Source: Trebonia kvetii (GTDB lineage: Bacteria > Actinomycetota > Actinomycetes > Streptosporangiales > Streptosporangiaceae). From it: a stretch of DNA of 64,000 nucleotides. Below are positions 53,485 through 63,534 of this stretch, in pieces (the stretch's first letter is position 1; every line of letters starts with the position of its first letter). The DNA lies in assembly GCF_007827045.1 (NCBI RefSeq), contig NZ_RPFW01000001.1, positions 124,001 to 188,000 of the forward strand, read 5' to 3'. A program made the position numbers and the translations under genes. Under the pieces are notes generated by a model. It was not told the origin of the DNA. It searched no databases and was given only the letters and a program-made list of their open reading frames with translations.

Positions 53485-55035
53485 ATGAGGCGACTTACTA
53501 ATCGATCAGTAAGTGATTCGGGTGGCCGGTCGGCTGGCGCCGGCCATGGGGCTGGGGCGGCGGATGCGGGCGGCGGGGCCGTCCCCGGGTTCTTGTGGAG
53601 CCGGCGGCACACGGTGGCGCTTGTCGTGCTGTGCATGGCGGCGCTGCTCGACTCCATCGATGTGACCGTGGTCAACGTGGCGATGCCCGCGATCAAGTCC
53701 GCGCTCGGCTTCTCCGAGGGCGGACTCGCCTGGATGGTCGACGCGTACATGGTGCCGTTCGGCGGGTTCCTGCTGCTCGGCGGGCGGACCGGGGACCTGG
53801 CGGGGCGACGCCGGGTGCTGGTGGCCGGGACGGCGTTGTTCACGGTGGCGTCGGCCGGATCGGCGCTGGCGCCTTCCGCGCAGGTGATGATCGCGACGCG
53901 GGCCCTGGAGGGTCTGGCGGCCGCGTTCGTGGTGCCGATGACGTTCGCGATGCTCGGCTCGGTCTTCCCGCCTGGGCCCGCGCGGAACCGGGCGTTCGGC
54001 ATCTGGGGCGCGGTGACGGCGGGCGCCGCCACGCTGGGCCTGGTGATCGGCGGCGTCCTCGTCACGGCGGCGGGGTGGCGCTGGGTCTTCCTCGTCAACC
54101 TGCCGCTCGGCGCGCTGGTGATCGCCGCGGCGCTGCGGGTGCTGCCCGCTGATCCAGGTTCCGGCCTGCGCGGCCTGCGTAGCTTCGACCTGGGCGGCGC
54201 GGTAAGCGTGACGGCGGGGGCGAGCGTGCTCGCCTATGCCGTGGCGCAGACGGGCACCCACGCGTGGGGCTCGGGGCGGACCATCGGGCTGCTGTGCGCC
54301 GCGGCGGTGCTGCTCGGCTACTTCGTGCTGCACGAGTGGCGAGTGGCGGCCGATCCGCTGCTGCCGCTGTCGTTGTTGCGCAACCGCTCCGTCGCCGGCG
54401 CCAACGTAGTCTCCACACTGCTCGGCAGCGCGATGTTCGCGGTCTTCTACGCCACGACGCTTTACATGCAGCAGGTGCTGCACTATTCGGCGCTCCGCAC
54501 CGGGCTCGCGTACCTGCCGTTCGGTTCGTCGATCCTGGTCGCGGCCGGGGTGGCGCCTGCGCTCGTGACCCTCGCCGGGATACGGCTCACGTCGGTCGCC
54601 GGCTCCGCGATCAGCGTCGCAGGGCTGTTCCTGCTCGCCCGGGTGCCCGCCACCGGTCACCTGCTGACCGACATCATCGTGCCCACGGTCGTGGTCGGGC
54701 TCGGGGCCGGCCTGGTGATCGTGCCCACCTCCGTCGCGGCGATGTCCGGAGTGGAGGCCGCCAGGCACGGGGTGGCTTCCGCGCTGCTCAACGTGAGCAG
54801 GCAACTCGGCGGCGCGCTCGGCCTCGCGGTGATCGCGACGATCACCGCCGGCGTGTCGGCCCGCGCGGCGGCCGCCGGTCACGCCGCGCCCGACGCGCTG
54901 ACCAGCGGCTTTCACGCCGGATTCGCGGTCAGCGCGGCGCTCGTGATCACCGGGCTAGCCGCCGCCGCGGTGCTGCTGCGTGAGGACGGGCGAGGCGAGC
55001 GGCTCAACCTGATCGAGTTGCAGGCCGGGGGCTAG
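53485..55035 (+). CDS. MFS multidrug exporter, DHA2 (14-helix) type
   Basis: 516 aa from ATG 53485 (AGGGTCGGG upstream; no in-frame alternative start before the first helix). Helix 1 contains LLDSIDVTVVNVAMPAI, the DHA2 motif D1; GRTGDLAGRRRVLVAG is motif A; WRWVFLVNLPLGALVIA is motif C region. The length and helix count match EmrB/QacA-like proton antiporters (14 TM). It is probably repressed by the divergent TetR. Substrate unknown. Confidence 0.92.
   Translation: MRRLTNRSVSDSGGRSAGAGHGAGAADAGGGAVPGFLWSRRHTVALVVLCMAALLDSIDVTVVNVAMPAIKSALGFSEGGLAWMVDAYMVPFGGFLLLGGRTGDLAGRRRVLVAGTALFTVASAGSALAPSAQVMIATRALEGLAAAFVVPMTFAMLGSVFPPGPARNRAFGIWGAVTAGAATLGLVIGGVLVTAAGWRWVFLVNLPLGALVIAAALRVLPADPGSGLRGLRSFDLGGAVSVTAGASVLAYAVAQTGTHAWGSGRTIGLLCAAAVLLGYFVLHEWRVAADPLLPLSLLRNRSVAGANVVSTLLGSAMFAVFYATTLYMQQVLHYSALRTGLAYLPFGSSILVAAGVAPALVTLAGIRLTSVAGSAISVAGLFLLARVPATGHLLTDIIVPTVVVGLGAGLVIVPTSVAAMSGVEAARHGVASALLNVSRQLGGALGLAVIATITAGVSARAAAAGHAAPDALTSGFHAGFAVSAALVITGLAAAAVLLREDGRGERLNLIELQAGG
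53493..53514. promoter_or_regulatory. Probable TetR operator O2 overlapping the MFS start
   Basis: ACTTACTAATCGATCAGTAAGT, nearly perfect 22-bp palindrome. It lies in codons 3-10 of the MFS gene (RLTNRSVS), so binding there would block transcription elongation or initiation. Confidence 0.65.
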
Positions 55036-55147
55036 CTTCGCCTACTCGTTTCATGCCGCGTTGGCTTACCCGTCAGTAACCGGTTGGTTTGGGTACTTAC
55101 CATGGATGACAGGGCTCACAGCGGGGCCTGGGAGGGAGCAGTCGTCC

Positions 55148-56884
55148 ATGCCCGGTGTACTTGACGCCCGCGTTCGCGATGAGTCGCTGCGCAAGATGGC
55201 AGCGGAGCCGCTCGACGTGCTTGTGATCGGCGGCGGCATCACCGGGGCGGGTGCGGCACTCGACGCGGCCTCGCGCGGGCTGCGGGTCGGCCTCGTCGAA
55301 TCGCGCGACCTGGCGGCCGGCACCTCGTCGCGGTCGTCGAAGCTGATCCACGGCGGGCTGCGCTACCTGGAGCAGGGCGACTTCAAGCTGGTCAGGGAGG
55401 CGCTGCGCGAGCGCGACCTGCTGGTTAGCAGGCTCGCGCCGCACCTGGTGCGCCCGGTGCCGTTCCTCTATCCGCTGTACAGGAAGGTTGTGGAGCGGCC
55501 CTATGTAGGCGCCGGGCTCGTGCTGTACGACGCGATGGAGGGCACCAGGCGGCCGGTGCCGCACCACCGGCACCTCACCACCCGCGGCGCGCTGCGCCGG
55601 GCGCCCGCGCTGCGGCCGGACCGGCTGGCCGGCGCGATGGTCTACTACGACGCCCAGGTGGACGACGCGCGCTACACGGTGACCGTGGCGCGGACCGCCT
55701 CCAGGTACGGAGCGCTCGTGGTCACCAGGGCGACCGCCATCTCGCTGCTGCGTGACGGCGCGCGGGTGACCGGCGCGACGGTGCGGGACGAGGAAAGCGG
55801 CTGGGACTTCGACGTGCATGCCTCCCGGGTGATCGTGTGCGCCGGCGTCTGGTCGGATCTTGTCCACTCGGCCAGCGGCGTCCGGGCCGGCTACCAGGTG
55901 CGGATGTCCAAGGGCGTGCACCTGGTGATGCCCAGGTCGGCCATTGACGCCGAGACCGGGATGATCGTGCGGACGAGCAAGAGCGTGCTGTTCTTCATCC
56001 CGTGGGGCTCGCGGTGGATCGTCGGGACGACCGACACAGACTGGTCGGGCGACCGGGCCGAGCCCACTGCTACCGCCGAGGACGTCGACTACATACTCGG
56101 CGAGGCGAACCGGGTGCTCGCCACGCCGCTGACCCGCGGCGACGTGCTCGCCGTTTACGCGGGACTGCGCCCGCTGGTGGCCGAGCCCGACAAGCCGGCC
56201 AACGACAAGGCAGGCAACGGGGAGAAGCCGACGACCAAACTGTCGCGCGAGCATGTCGTGGACAGCCCGTTGCCCGGGCTCACCTCGATCGCGGGCGGGA
56301 AGTTCACCACCTACCGGCTGATGGCGCGCGACGTGGTCGACGCGGCAGTCGAGGGCCTGCCCGGGCAGGTCTCGCCGTCGGTGACCGGGCAGCTTCCGCT
56401 GCTCGGCGCCGACGGGCTGCCCGCCATCCTCGCCTCCGCACGCCGGCTCGCGGAGGACTACGCGGTGCCTCTTGCCGCCATCGAGCACCTGATCGCGCGG
56501 TACGGGTCGGCGGCGAGCGAGATCCTCGACGCGATCCGCGCCGACCGCGGCCTCAGGCGGCCACTGGTCGACGGGTATCCCTACCTGCGCGCCGAGGTGA
56601 GCCACGCGGTCACCCACGAGGGCGCGCTGCACGTGGAGGACGTGCTCGCCCGCCGGGTCCGGCTGCTCATCGAGTCCTCGGACGCCGGCGCGTCCGCCGC
56701 ACCCGAGGTGGCGGCGATCATGGGCGGCCTGCTCGGCTGGAGCCGCCGGCGGCGGACCGCCGAGATCCGGCGCTACCTGGACTTCGCCGCCGCCAACACG
56801 GCCGCGCTCAGCGCGCCTGCTATTCCGGCGGTCGCGGCCGCGGTGCTCGCCGACTCCTCCGACGAGGTGTCCGTCCCGGCGTAG
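55148..56884 (+). CDS. glpD: Glycerol-3-phosphate dehydrogenase, FAD-dependent (aerobic)
   Basis: 578 aa from ATG 55148 (GGGAGGGAGCAG upstream). Membrane-associated flavoenzyme oxidising glycerol-3-P to DHAP and feeding the respiratory chain. Motifs: FAD site VLVIGGGITGAGAALDAASR, LAAGTSSRSSKLIHGGLRYL, KSVLFFIPWGSRWIVGTTDT, YAGLRPL, SIAGGKFTTYRLMARD. The C-terminal domain is complete, ending in the helical region RRRRTAEIRRYLDF. It acts together with GlpK at 51.3-52.8 kb. Confidence 0.95.
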   Translation: MPGVLDARVRDESLRKMAAEPLDVLVIGGGITGAGAALDAASRGLRVGLVESRDLAAGTSSRSSKLIHGGLRYLEQGDFKLVREALRERDLLVSRLAPHLVRPVPFLYPLYRKVVERPYVGAGLVLYDAMEGTRRPVPHHRHLTTRGALRRAPALRPDRLAGAMVYYDAQVDDARYTVTVARTASRYGALVVTRATAISLLRDGARVTGATVRDEESGWDFDVHASRVIVCAGVWSDLVHSASGVRAGYQVRMSKGVHLVMPRSAIDAETGMIVRTSKSVLFFIPWGSRWIVGTTDTDWSGDRAEPTATAEDVDYILGEANRVLATPLTRGDVLAVYAGLRPLVAEPDKPANDKAGNGEKPTTKLSREHVVDSPLPGLTSIAGGKFTTYRLMARDVVDAAVEGLPGQVSPSVTGQLPLLGADGLPAILASARRLAEDYAVPLAAIEHLIARYGSAASEILDAIRADRGLRRPLVDGYPYLRAEVSHAVTHEGALHVEDVLARRVRLLIESSDAGASAAPEVAAIMGGLLGWSRRRRTAEIRRYLDFAAANTAALSAPAIPAVAAAVLADSSDEVSVPA

Positions 56885-57013
56885 GCCAGCGGCGTCCGGG
56901 GGCGAGCCAGCGGCCCGACCTTGCCAACGGCGTCCCGGCATGGCTATTGCATGCGTGCGCACGCCTCTTCCGGCTCAGGGCCAGCAGGGCGGGGGCGTGA
57001 GGGACGTTACATT

Positions 57014-57041
57014 TTTACGATCTGTTTACAAGGGATATATT
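57014..57041 (+). promoter_or_regulatory. Probable sigma-70-type promoter for the TSUP gene
   Basis: TTTACG, 16 nt, TATATT in an AT-rich island between GC-rich flanks, about 87 nt before the GTG of the permease gene. Matches the general -35/-10 pattern; transcription start not known. Confidence 0.45.
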
Positions 57042-57127
57042 TGCCATCGGGAAGGTAGGGAGTTCGGGCGCCGGGCGGGGCGCGGAGCTTCCTGCCGGTG
57101 GCAGGTCAGCAGATCAGAGGAGGCACG

Positions 57128-58135
57128 GTGGACCTCAACCCCTATGTGGTCCTGGGCAGCGCGGTCGTCGGGCTGCTCGTCGGGCTCACCGGGGCGGGCG
57201 GCGGGGCGCTGATGACCCCGATGCTGATCCTGCTGTTCAACGTCAAGCCGAGCGCGGCGATCTCCAGCGACCTGGTCGCCGCCGTGGTGATGCGGCCGGT
57301 CGGCTCGCTGGTGCACATGCGCAGGGGAACCGTGAACTACCGGCTCGTCGCCTGGATGTGCGCGGGTTCCGTCCCGATGGCGTTCCTCGGCTCCTACCTG
57401 CTGCACGTGCTCGGCGGCGGTGAGGCGCAGCAGCTGAACGTGGAGAGAGCGCTCGGCGCCGCGCTGCTCGCCGGCACGGCGGCGATGCTGCTTCGCTACT
57501 GGCTCGACCGGCGGTCAGGCCAGGCGCGCACGCAGGCCATCGAGGCGATACGGGTGCGGCCGCTCGCCTCGATCGCGATCGGCGCCATCGGCGGGATCGT
57601 GGTCGGGATGACCTCGGTCGGTTCCGGCTCCCTGATGATCGTGCTGCTGCTGTTCACCTACCCGGCACTCGCGGCGGGGCGCCTCGTCGGCACCGACCTC
57701 ACCCAGGCGGTGCCGCTGACCGCCGCGGCGGCGCTCGGCGCGCTGCTGTTCGGGCATGTGCAGTTCGGGCTGACCACGGCGGTCATCATCGGGTCGGTGC
57801 CCGCGGTGCTTGTCGGCTCGTTCCTGTCCTCGCGGGCGCCCGACCGCTACATCAGGCCGGTGATCACCTTCGTGATCTTCGCCTCCGGGCTCAAGTACGC
57901 GGGCATGGGCACCACGGCGCTCGGCTGGACGCTGTGCGGTGCCGCGCTCGCCTGGGGCGCGTACTGGCTGGCGCGGCGCAAGCCGTGGCGCGGCGACGCG
58001 CAGACCGAGGCCGGGAAGATCGCCGTCGCGGGCAAGTCCGACGCCGGGCGGTCCGAATCCGGGCTGGAAGTCGGCGTCGAGGAGCTGGAACCGGAACGCG
58101 CGGAGCTGCCGGGGCTCGCCCGGCGGCCCGGCTGA
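57128..58135 (+). CDS. TSUP-family (TauE/SafE) membrane permease
   Basis: 335 aa from GTG 57128 with GAGGAGG 6 nt upstream. Eight or so membrane helices in the TSUP pattern: VVGLLVGLTGAGGGALMTPM (repeat 1 signature) and GAIGGIVVGMTSVGSGSLMI (repeat 2). Sulfite/sulfonate or other organic anion export is the family role; the substrate here is unknown. The last ~45 residues are hydrophilic and acidic (EVGVEELEPERAEL) and look like a tail. The stop overlaps a 21-nt tandem repeat. Confidence 0.88.
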   Translation: MDLNPYVVLGSAVVGLLVGLTGAGGGALMTPMLILLFNVKPSAAISSDLVAAVVMRPVGSLVHMRRGTVNYRLVAWMCAGSVPMAFLGSYLLHVLGGGEAQQLNVERALGAALLAGTAAMLLRYWLDRRSGQARTQAIEAIRVRPLASIAIGAIGGIVVGMTSVGSGSLMIVLLLFTYPALAAGRLVGTDLTQAVPLTAAAALGALLFGHVQFGLTTAVIIGSVPAVLVGSFLSSRAPDRYIRPVITFVIFASGLKYAGMGTTALGWTLCGAALAWGAYWLARRKPWRGDAQTEAGKIAVAGKSDAGRSESGLEVGVEELEPERAELPGLARRPG

Positions 58136-58189
58136 TCGCGCGGCGCGGGTGGCTGATCGCGCGGCGCGGGTGGCTGATCCCGCGCCTGG
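58132..58189 (+). repeat. Tandem repeat, unit 21 nt (CTGATCGCGCGGCGCGGGTGG)
   Basis: Two exact 21-nt units (58132-58152, 58153-58173) and a partial third, overlapping the stop codon of the TSUP gene. A slip-strand duplication. Confidence 0.8.
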
Positions 58190-58288
58190 TCGCTCTCTAC
58201 TTGCCCGGAGCCGCCGCCCCGCTAGCGGCACCGCCGGCCGGCGGCGGCGCGGTACGGGGCACGCAGGCATGGCTGACATGCTTGAACG

Positions 58289-59044
58289 GTGACGGATGAG
58301 CAGTCAGGGCCGGGCGAGGCCCCCGCGGCGATGCAGGACGCGAGCAGGGATGAGGGGCGGCAGTATGCGCTGCCGCTGGTGATCCGGGTGGAGCGGGCGG
58401 CGCCTCCGGCGCGGACCGACGCGCTCGAGGCCGCCGCGCGTGCCGTGCTTGCGTTCCTGTCCGATCCGCGGGTCGCGGACGAGGACGGCGAGTGGTTCGC
58501 CGCGGCGCGTGCCTGGGAGGACGCGCGGATCAGGAAGGTCGTCAGGCGGGCACGCGGCGCGGGATGGGACCGGGCGGGCGCGCTACCGGGAATCACCGTC
58601 ACGCAGCGAACCGCGGAGGTCCGCGTCTACCCGCCGGTGCCGGTGGACGACTGGCCCGCCGACCTGGCCAGGCTCCAGGTGTCAGGAACCGACTTTGATG
58701 ACCAGGAGCCGCCGGACGCGCCGGCCGCGGACATGCCCGTGCTCTGGATGAATCCCGGGCTGCCCATCACGGCGGGCAAGGCCATGGCGCAGGCCGGGCA
58801 CGGGGCTCAGCTCGCCTGGTGGGGGCTGTCGTCACGCGCCCGTTCCGAATGGCGGGACCGGGACTTCGCCCTGGCCGTGCGGGTCGCGGACCCGGGCCGC
58901 TGGGGAGAGTTGATTGCCAGCGGGCTGCCGGTGGTCACCGACGGCGGGTTCACCGAGGTGGCACCGGGATCGGCCACCGTGGTGGCGGATCATCCTGCGC
59001 TGCGGGCGACGCTCGGCATGACGCTGTTACAGATTTATCTATAA
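58289..59044 (+). CDS. Pth2-like peptidyl-tRNA hydrolase domain protein
   Basis: 251 aa from GTG 58289. The C-terminal ~110 residues (from about 148) match the Pth2 fold: VLWMNPGLPITAGKAMAQAG, HGAQLAWWGL, LPVVTDGGFTEVAPGSATVV, LGMTLLQIYL, as in archaeal/actinobacterial peptidyl-tRNA hydrolase II. The N-terminal 145 residues are a separate helical/beta region (LVIRVERAAPPARTDALEAA) with no known family. Pth2 releases peptides from tRNA; whether this one does is unproven. Followed by an NB-ARC/TPR gene after a 142-nt gap. Confidence 0.75.
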   Translation: MTDEQSGPGEAPAAMQDASRDEGRQYALPLVIRVERAAPPARTDALEAAARAVLAFLSDPRVADEDGEWFAAARAWEDARIRKVVRRARGAGWDRAGALPGITVTQRTAEVRVYPPVPVDDWPADLARLQVSGTDFDDQEPPDAPAADMPVLWMNPGLPITAGKAMAQAGHGAQLAWWGLSSRARSEWRDRDFALAVRVADPGRWGELIASGLPVVTDGGFTEVAPGSATVVADHPALRATLGMTLLQIYL

Positions 59045-59186
59045 AGCGTTCTCCCGATGCGGTGAGTGGGCGCCCGGACTCTTTCGGTATTTGCCGCATT
59101 TTCTGCCGCGACATGCGACTTTCCATGGCGCCCCGATCGTAAAATGCCCCCTGACACCGCTTTGCGTGTGGGGAGGGACAGCGAAC

Positions 59187-61667
59187 ATGGGTGCTCAACG
59201 CGCCGTGGCACCGGTCCTCTCCGGGTCCGTTCCGCCCCTGGCCGAGTTCTTCCACGCACGCCAGGAAACGGGCTTCGGGCTGGCGGACGGGCTGCGACCG
59301 GGTGAGACCATCCTGCTCATTCCCTCGATGCTTGGCGTCGGGGGCACGGGCAAGACGCAGCTAGCGGTCGGGTTCGCGCACGCGATGTGGTCGGCGCGCG
59401 CCGTCGACCTGCTTGTCTGGGTCTCCGCGGGCAGCCGCGCCTCGGTTGTGGGCGGCTACGCGCAGGCGGCGGCGGACCTGGACCTGCTGACGAGCGCCGA
59501 GGCCTACGAACTCACCGCCGACGCGATCGCGCAGCGGTTCCTGTCCTGGCTGCAACGGACCGACCGGCGGTGGGCGGTCATGCTCGACGGCGTCGCCTCC
59601 CCCGTCGAACTCGACGGCCTGTGGCCGCAAGGCCCGGCCGGCCAGGTCGTCGTCACCAGCAGGCTGCGTGAGCAGGAACTCGGCTCCGTCGGCTCGGCGG
59701 CCGGCGTCACCGCGTACCCCGTACCTGGATTCAGCAGGCGGGAGGCGCTCGGCTACCTCAACGCACGGCTTACCGGGTATCCCGACCAGCGCATCGAGGC
59801 GCTCGACCTGGCCGAGGACGTCGGCGGGCTGCCGATCGCGCTCTCCCAGGCCGCCGCGGTGGTCATGGCGACGCAGACCACCTGCCGTGACTACCGGGCC
59901 GAGTTCGCGCAGCGGATGCAGGGCACGGCGGGCACACAGGTCGACGGCTGCCCGCCCGCGCTGCTCGCCACCTGGTCGCTCGCCGTCGAGCACGCGCATC
60001 AGCTCGGCCCGGCCGGGCTGGCCTGGCCGGCGCTGGTCTTCGCCTCGGTGCTCGACACCGGGGGAATCCCGGCCGGCGTGCTGACCGCGCCTGCCGCGGC
60101 CGGCTACATCACCGGGCAGCAGGGCGGACCGCAGCGCGGCGGCGAGCTGAACCTGGTGCGCACCGCGTACGCGAGCCTTGAGCGACTCGGGCTGCTCAGC
60201 GTGGACAACGCGAGCCCGGTGCGGACGGTCTGGCTGCACTCAGCGGTGCGGTCCCTCGTCCGCGCCTACCTGGCGCCAGGCAACGTCGAGCAGGTGGTCA
60301 GCGCGGCGGCGAACGGCCTGCTTGAGGCCTGGCCCGAGGCTGGCTCGCCCGGCGGCGGCCCCCAGCTCAGCCAGGCGCTGCGGGACAACGCGGCCGCGCT
60401 ACGCGCCTTCGCGGGCGACATGCTGTGGAAACCGGAGGCGCACCCGCTGCTCGTGCGGGCCGGGATATCGCTCAGCGAGGCCCCGGCGCTCGCCGACGCC
60501 GCCATCGGGTACTGGCAGGCCCTCGGCGCCACCAGCGCGCAACTGCTCGGGCCCGGCCACGCGCAGTCGCTGCTCTCGCGGGAGCGGCTCGCCGACGCCT
60601 ACGCCGCCTCCGGGCGGCTCTCCGAGGCGCTGCCGGTCTTCGAGGCGGCACTCGGCGACCGGGAGGCGACCTACGGGCCGCATCACCCAGAGACGGTCAC
60701 CGCGCGGCTCACCGTCGCGAACGCGCTGCACGCCGCCGGACGCGAGTCCGAGGCGATCGAACTGTACGAGCAGGTGCTGGCGGCGCGGGAGCGGCTGTTC
60801 GGGCCGGCGCACCGGGAGACGCTCGCGGTGCGGCTCAAGCTCGCCGAGTCCTATGAGATGGCGGGACGGCGCGGCGACAGCGTCCGGCTGTACGAGCGGG
60901 CGGTCACCGACGCCGAGCGCGAACTCGGCCCGGCGCACCGTGACACGCTGTCCGCCCGTGCCAGCCTGGCGGCCGCCTACCTGGGGGCCGGCCGGAACAA
61001 GGAGGCGATCAGCGCCTTCGAGCGCACGCTGGCCGCCCAGGAACGCGAGGCAGCGGCGACCGACGGCACGCAGCCGGCCGGACCCGGCGCGGACGCGGCG
61101 GGCGCGCCGACCGCGCTCGGCATCCTGGCCACCAGGGCCGCCCTGGCCGGCGCCTACCGGGCAGCGGGCAAGAACAAGGAAGCGATCGCCGAGTACGAGC
61201 GGGTGCTGGCAGGCCGGGAGCAGCAGTTCGGCGCCGACCACCCCGACACGATCGCGGCGCGCGGGAGCCTCGGCTACGCCTATCGCAGCGCCGGAAAGCT
61301 GCGGGAGGCGATACCGCACTACGAACGGGTGGTGGCCGACAGAGAGCGCATCTTCGGCGCCGATCACCGCGACACGCTCGCCTCCCGCGCGTTGCTCGCC
61401 GCCGCCTACCAGGTCGCGCGCCGGATGCGCGAGGCGGTGGCGACCTACGAGGCGGTGGTCGCCGACAGCGAGCGTGCCCTCGGCCCCGGCGACCTGGACA
61501 CGCTGACCGCCCGGTGCAACCTGGCCGCCGCCTACTACGAGGGCGGCCGGATGCCCGACGGCATCACGGTGATGCGGCACGCGCTCGCGGACTGCGAGCG
61601 GTACCTGGGACCGGACCATGCCATGACCGCCACGGTCAGGGAAAGCCTGCAAGCAGCGACGGAGTAG
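59187..61667 (+). CDS. NB-ARC/STAND ATPase with TPR repeats
   Basis: 826 aa from ATG 59187 (GGGAGGGA upstream). Walker [10 protein letters not shown] (50-58), Walker [11 protein letters not shown], and [10 protein letters not shown] give an NB-ARC module; a winged-helix-like segment follows ([20 protein letters not shown]). From about 450 a run of ~42-aa TPRs ([60 protein letters not shown]) runs to the end. There is no N-terminal effector domain, so it may signal through partners. Its TPR consensus resembles that of FxsT in this window. Role unknown; regulatory or defence-like by domain type only. Confidence 0.85.
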   Translation: MGAQRAVAPVLSGSVPPLAEFFHARQETGFGLADGLRPGETILLIPSMLGVGGTGKTQLAVGFAHAMWSARAVDLLVWVSAGSRASVVGGYAQAAADLDLLTSAEAYELTADAIAQRFLSWLQRTDRRWAVMLDGVASPVELDGLWPQGPAGQVVVTSRLREQELGSVGSAAGVTAYPVPGFSRREALGYLNARLTGYPDQRIEALDLAEDVGGLPIALSQAAAVVMATQTTCRDYRAEFAQRMQGTAGTQVDGCPPALLATWSLAVEHAHQLGPAGLAWPALVFASVLDTGGIPAGVLTAPAAAGYITGQQGGPQRGGELNLVRTAYASLERLGLLSVDNASPVRTVWLHSAVRSLVRAYLAPGNVEQVVSAAANGLLEAWPEAGSPGGGPQLSQALRDNAAALRAFAGDMLWKPEAHPLLVRAGISLSEAPALADAAIGYWQALGATSAQLLGPGHAQSLLSRERLADAYAASGRLSEALPVFEAALGDREATYGPHHPETVTARLTVANALHAAGRESEAIELYEQVLAARERLFGPAHRETLAVRLKLAESYEMAGRRGDSVRLYERAVTDAERELGPAHRDTLSARASLAAAYLGAGRNKEAISAFERTLAAQEREAAATDGTQPAGPGADAAGAPTALGILATRAALAGAYRAAGKNKEAIAEYERVLAGREQQFGADHPDTIAARGSLGYAYRSAGKLREAIPHYERVVADRERIFGADHRDTLASRALLAAAYQVARRMREAVATYEAVVADSERALGPGDLDTLTARCNLAAAYYEGGRMPDGITVMRHALADCERYLGPDHAMTATVRESLQAATE

Positions 61668-61678
61668 ACGGAGTTCTG

Positions 61679-63379
61679 GTGGCAGCTGAGCAGTTCGATT
61701 ACATCATCGTCGGCGGCGGTTCCGCGGGCAGCGCGCTCGCGGCGCGACTGTCGGCCGATCCGACCACCCGGGTGCTCGTGCTCGAGGCAGGCCGTCCCGA
61801 CTACGTCTGGGACCCGTTCATCCACATGCCCGCGGCCCTCACCTTCCCGATCGGGTCCCGGTTCTACGACTGGCAGTACTCATCGGAGCCCGAGCCGTTC
61901 CTCAACGGGCGGCGCATCTACCACGCCCGCGGCAAGGTCCTCGGCGGCTCGTCGTCGATCAACGGGATGATCTTCCAGCGCGGCAACCCGCTCGACTACG
62001 AGCGGTGGGCCGCGGACGCGGGCATGTCGTCCTGGGACTACGCGCACTGCCTGCCGTACTTCAAGCGGATGGAGAACTGCCTGGCCGCGCCGGGCACGCC
62101 GAGCGAGGCGTTCCGCGGCACAGCCGGCCCGCTCGTGCTCGAGCGCGGTCCGGCCACCAACCCGCTGTTCGGTGCCTGGTTCGAGGCGGTGCAGCAGGCC
62201 GGGTACCAGCTCACGGACGACGTCAACGGGTACCGGCAGGAGGGGTTCGCCGCATTCGACAGGAACATCTCCCACGGACGGCGGCTGTCGGCGGCGCGCG
62301 CCTACCTGCACCCGGCCATGTCCCGGCCCAACCTGCGGGTGGTCACCAGGGCGCACACCACCCGGATCCTGTTCTCCGGCACGCGCGCGACCGGGGTGGA
62401 ATTCGTGCTGGCCGGGCCCGCGGGCGCGGCGGCGGGCGGCTCCGCGCCGCGCCAGGCCCACGGCGGCGAGGTGATCGTATGCGGTGGCGCATTCGGCTCG
62501 CCGCAACTGCTCCAGCTTTCCGGCGTCGGCAACGCCACCGAGCTCGCCAGGCTCGGCATCCCCGTGGTGGCGGACCTGCCGGGTGTCGGCGAGAACCTCC
62601 AGGACCACCTGGAGGTGTACGTGCAGTACGGGTCGAAGCTGCCGGTCTCCGTGGCCCCCGCGCTGAAGTGGCGCAACCGGCCAGGCGTGGCGCTGCGCTG
62701 GGCCGTCGCGCGCTCCGGGCCCGGCGCCACCAATCACTTCGAGGCGGGCGGCTTCGCCCGCTCGAACGACAAGGTCAGCTACCCCAACCTGATGTTCCAC
62801 TTCCTGCCGATCGCGGTCCGCTATGACGGGTCCTCGCCGGCCGGCGGGCACGGCTACCAGGTGCACATCGGGCCGATGTACTCCGACTCGCGCGGCACGG
62901 TGAAGCTGGTGTCCGACGACCCGTTCGCCAAGCCCGCGCTGCGGTTCAACTACCTGTCCACGCCGACCGACCGCTCGGAGTGGACCGAGGCCATCGCAAT
63001 CGCGCGGAAGATCCTCAACCAGCCGGCGTTCGACGAGTTCAACGCCGGCGAGCTGTCCCCGGGCCCCGGGGTGTCCGCGGAGCGGGAGGTGCTCGACTGG
63101 GTGGCAAGAGACGCGGAGACCGCGCTGCACCCGTCCTGCACCTGTGCCATGGGCACCGGCCCGCTTTCTGTGACCGATCCGGAATCCCTCGCCGTGCACG
63201 GGGTGTCCGGGCTCCGCGTCGTCGACGCGTCGGTCATGCCCTATGTCACCAACGGGAACATATACGCGCCGACCATGATGATCGCGGAGAAGGCAGCCGA
63301 CCTGATCATGGGGAACACGCCGCTGACACCGGAGCAGATCCCGTATTACCGGCACAATTCCGACGCGGACGCGGTCTAG
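61679..63379 (+). CDS. GMC oxidoreductase (choline dehydrogenase-like)
   Basis: 566 aa from GTG 61679 (GGAG 6 nt upstream). Motifs: FAD site [23 protein letters not shown] signature 1 [20 protein letters not shown], signature 2 [15 protein letters not shown], and the C-terminal His/Asn-bearing [11 protein letters not shown] and [20 protein letters not shown]. Closest in pattern to BetA choline dehydrogenase and related alcohol dehydrogenases. No betB or choline transporter is adjacent, so the substrate is not certain. Starts 12 nt after the NB-ARC/TPR stop, so possibly cotranscribed. Confidence 0.9.
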   Translation: MAAEQFDYIIVGGGSAGSALAARLSADPTTRVLVLEAGRPDYVWDPFIHMPAALTFPIGSRFYDWQYSSEPEPFLNGRRIYHARGKVLGGSSSINGMIFQRGNPLDYERWAADAGMSSWDYAHCLPYFKRMENCLAAPGTPSEAFRGTAGPLVLERGPATNPLFGAWFEAVQQAGYQLTDDVNGYRQEGFAAFDRNISHGRRLSAARAYLHPAMSRPNLRVVTRAHTTRILFSGTRATGVEFVLAGPAGAAAGGSAPRQAHGGEVIVCGGAFGSPQLLQLSGVGNATELARLGIPVVADLPGVGENLQDHLEVYVQYGSKLPVSVAPALKWRNRPGVALRWAVARSGPGATNHFEAGGFARSNDKVSYPNLMFHFLPIAVRYDGSSPAGGHGYQVHIGPMYSDSRGTVKLVSDDPFAKPALRFNYLSTPTDRSEWTEAIAIARKILNQPAFDEFNAGELSPGPGVSAEREVLDWVARDAETALHPSCTCAMGTGPLSVTDPESLAVHGVSGLRVVDASVMPYVTNGNIYAPTMMIAEKAADLIMGNTPLTPEQIPYYRHNSDADAV

Positions 63380-63534
63380 CGCGGTAACGGCCGCGCGCCC
63401 CGGGGACAGGCGCAAATTACCCGCCCACATCGTGGAACCAATGCGGTCATAGCGCGCGAATGTCTGGACAGTGGGGCGGGAATCTCCGCATCATCGAGAC
63501 CAAATCGACCACGGTTTTCTAGGAGCTGCCCGGC

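Noticed and set aside
55097..56962. 621-codon minus-strand frame opposite glpD
   Set aside because: Antisense shadow of a strongly conserved enzyme; no motifs.
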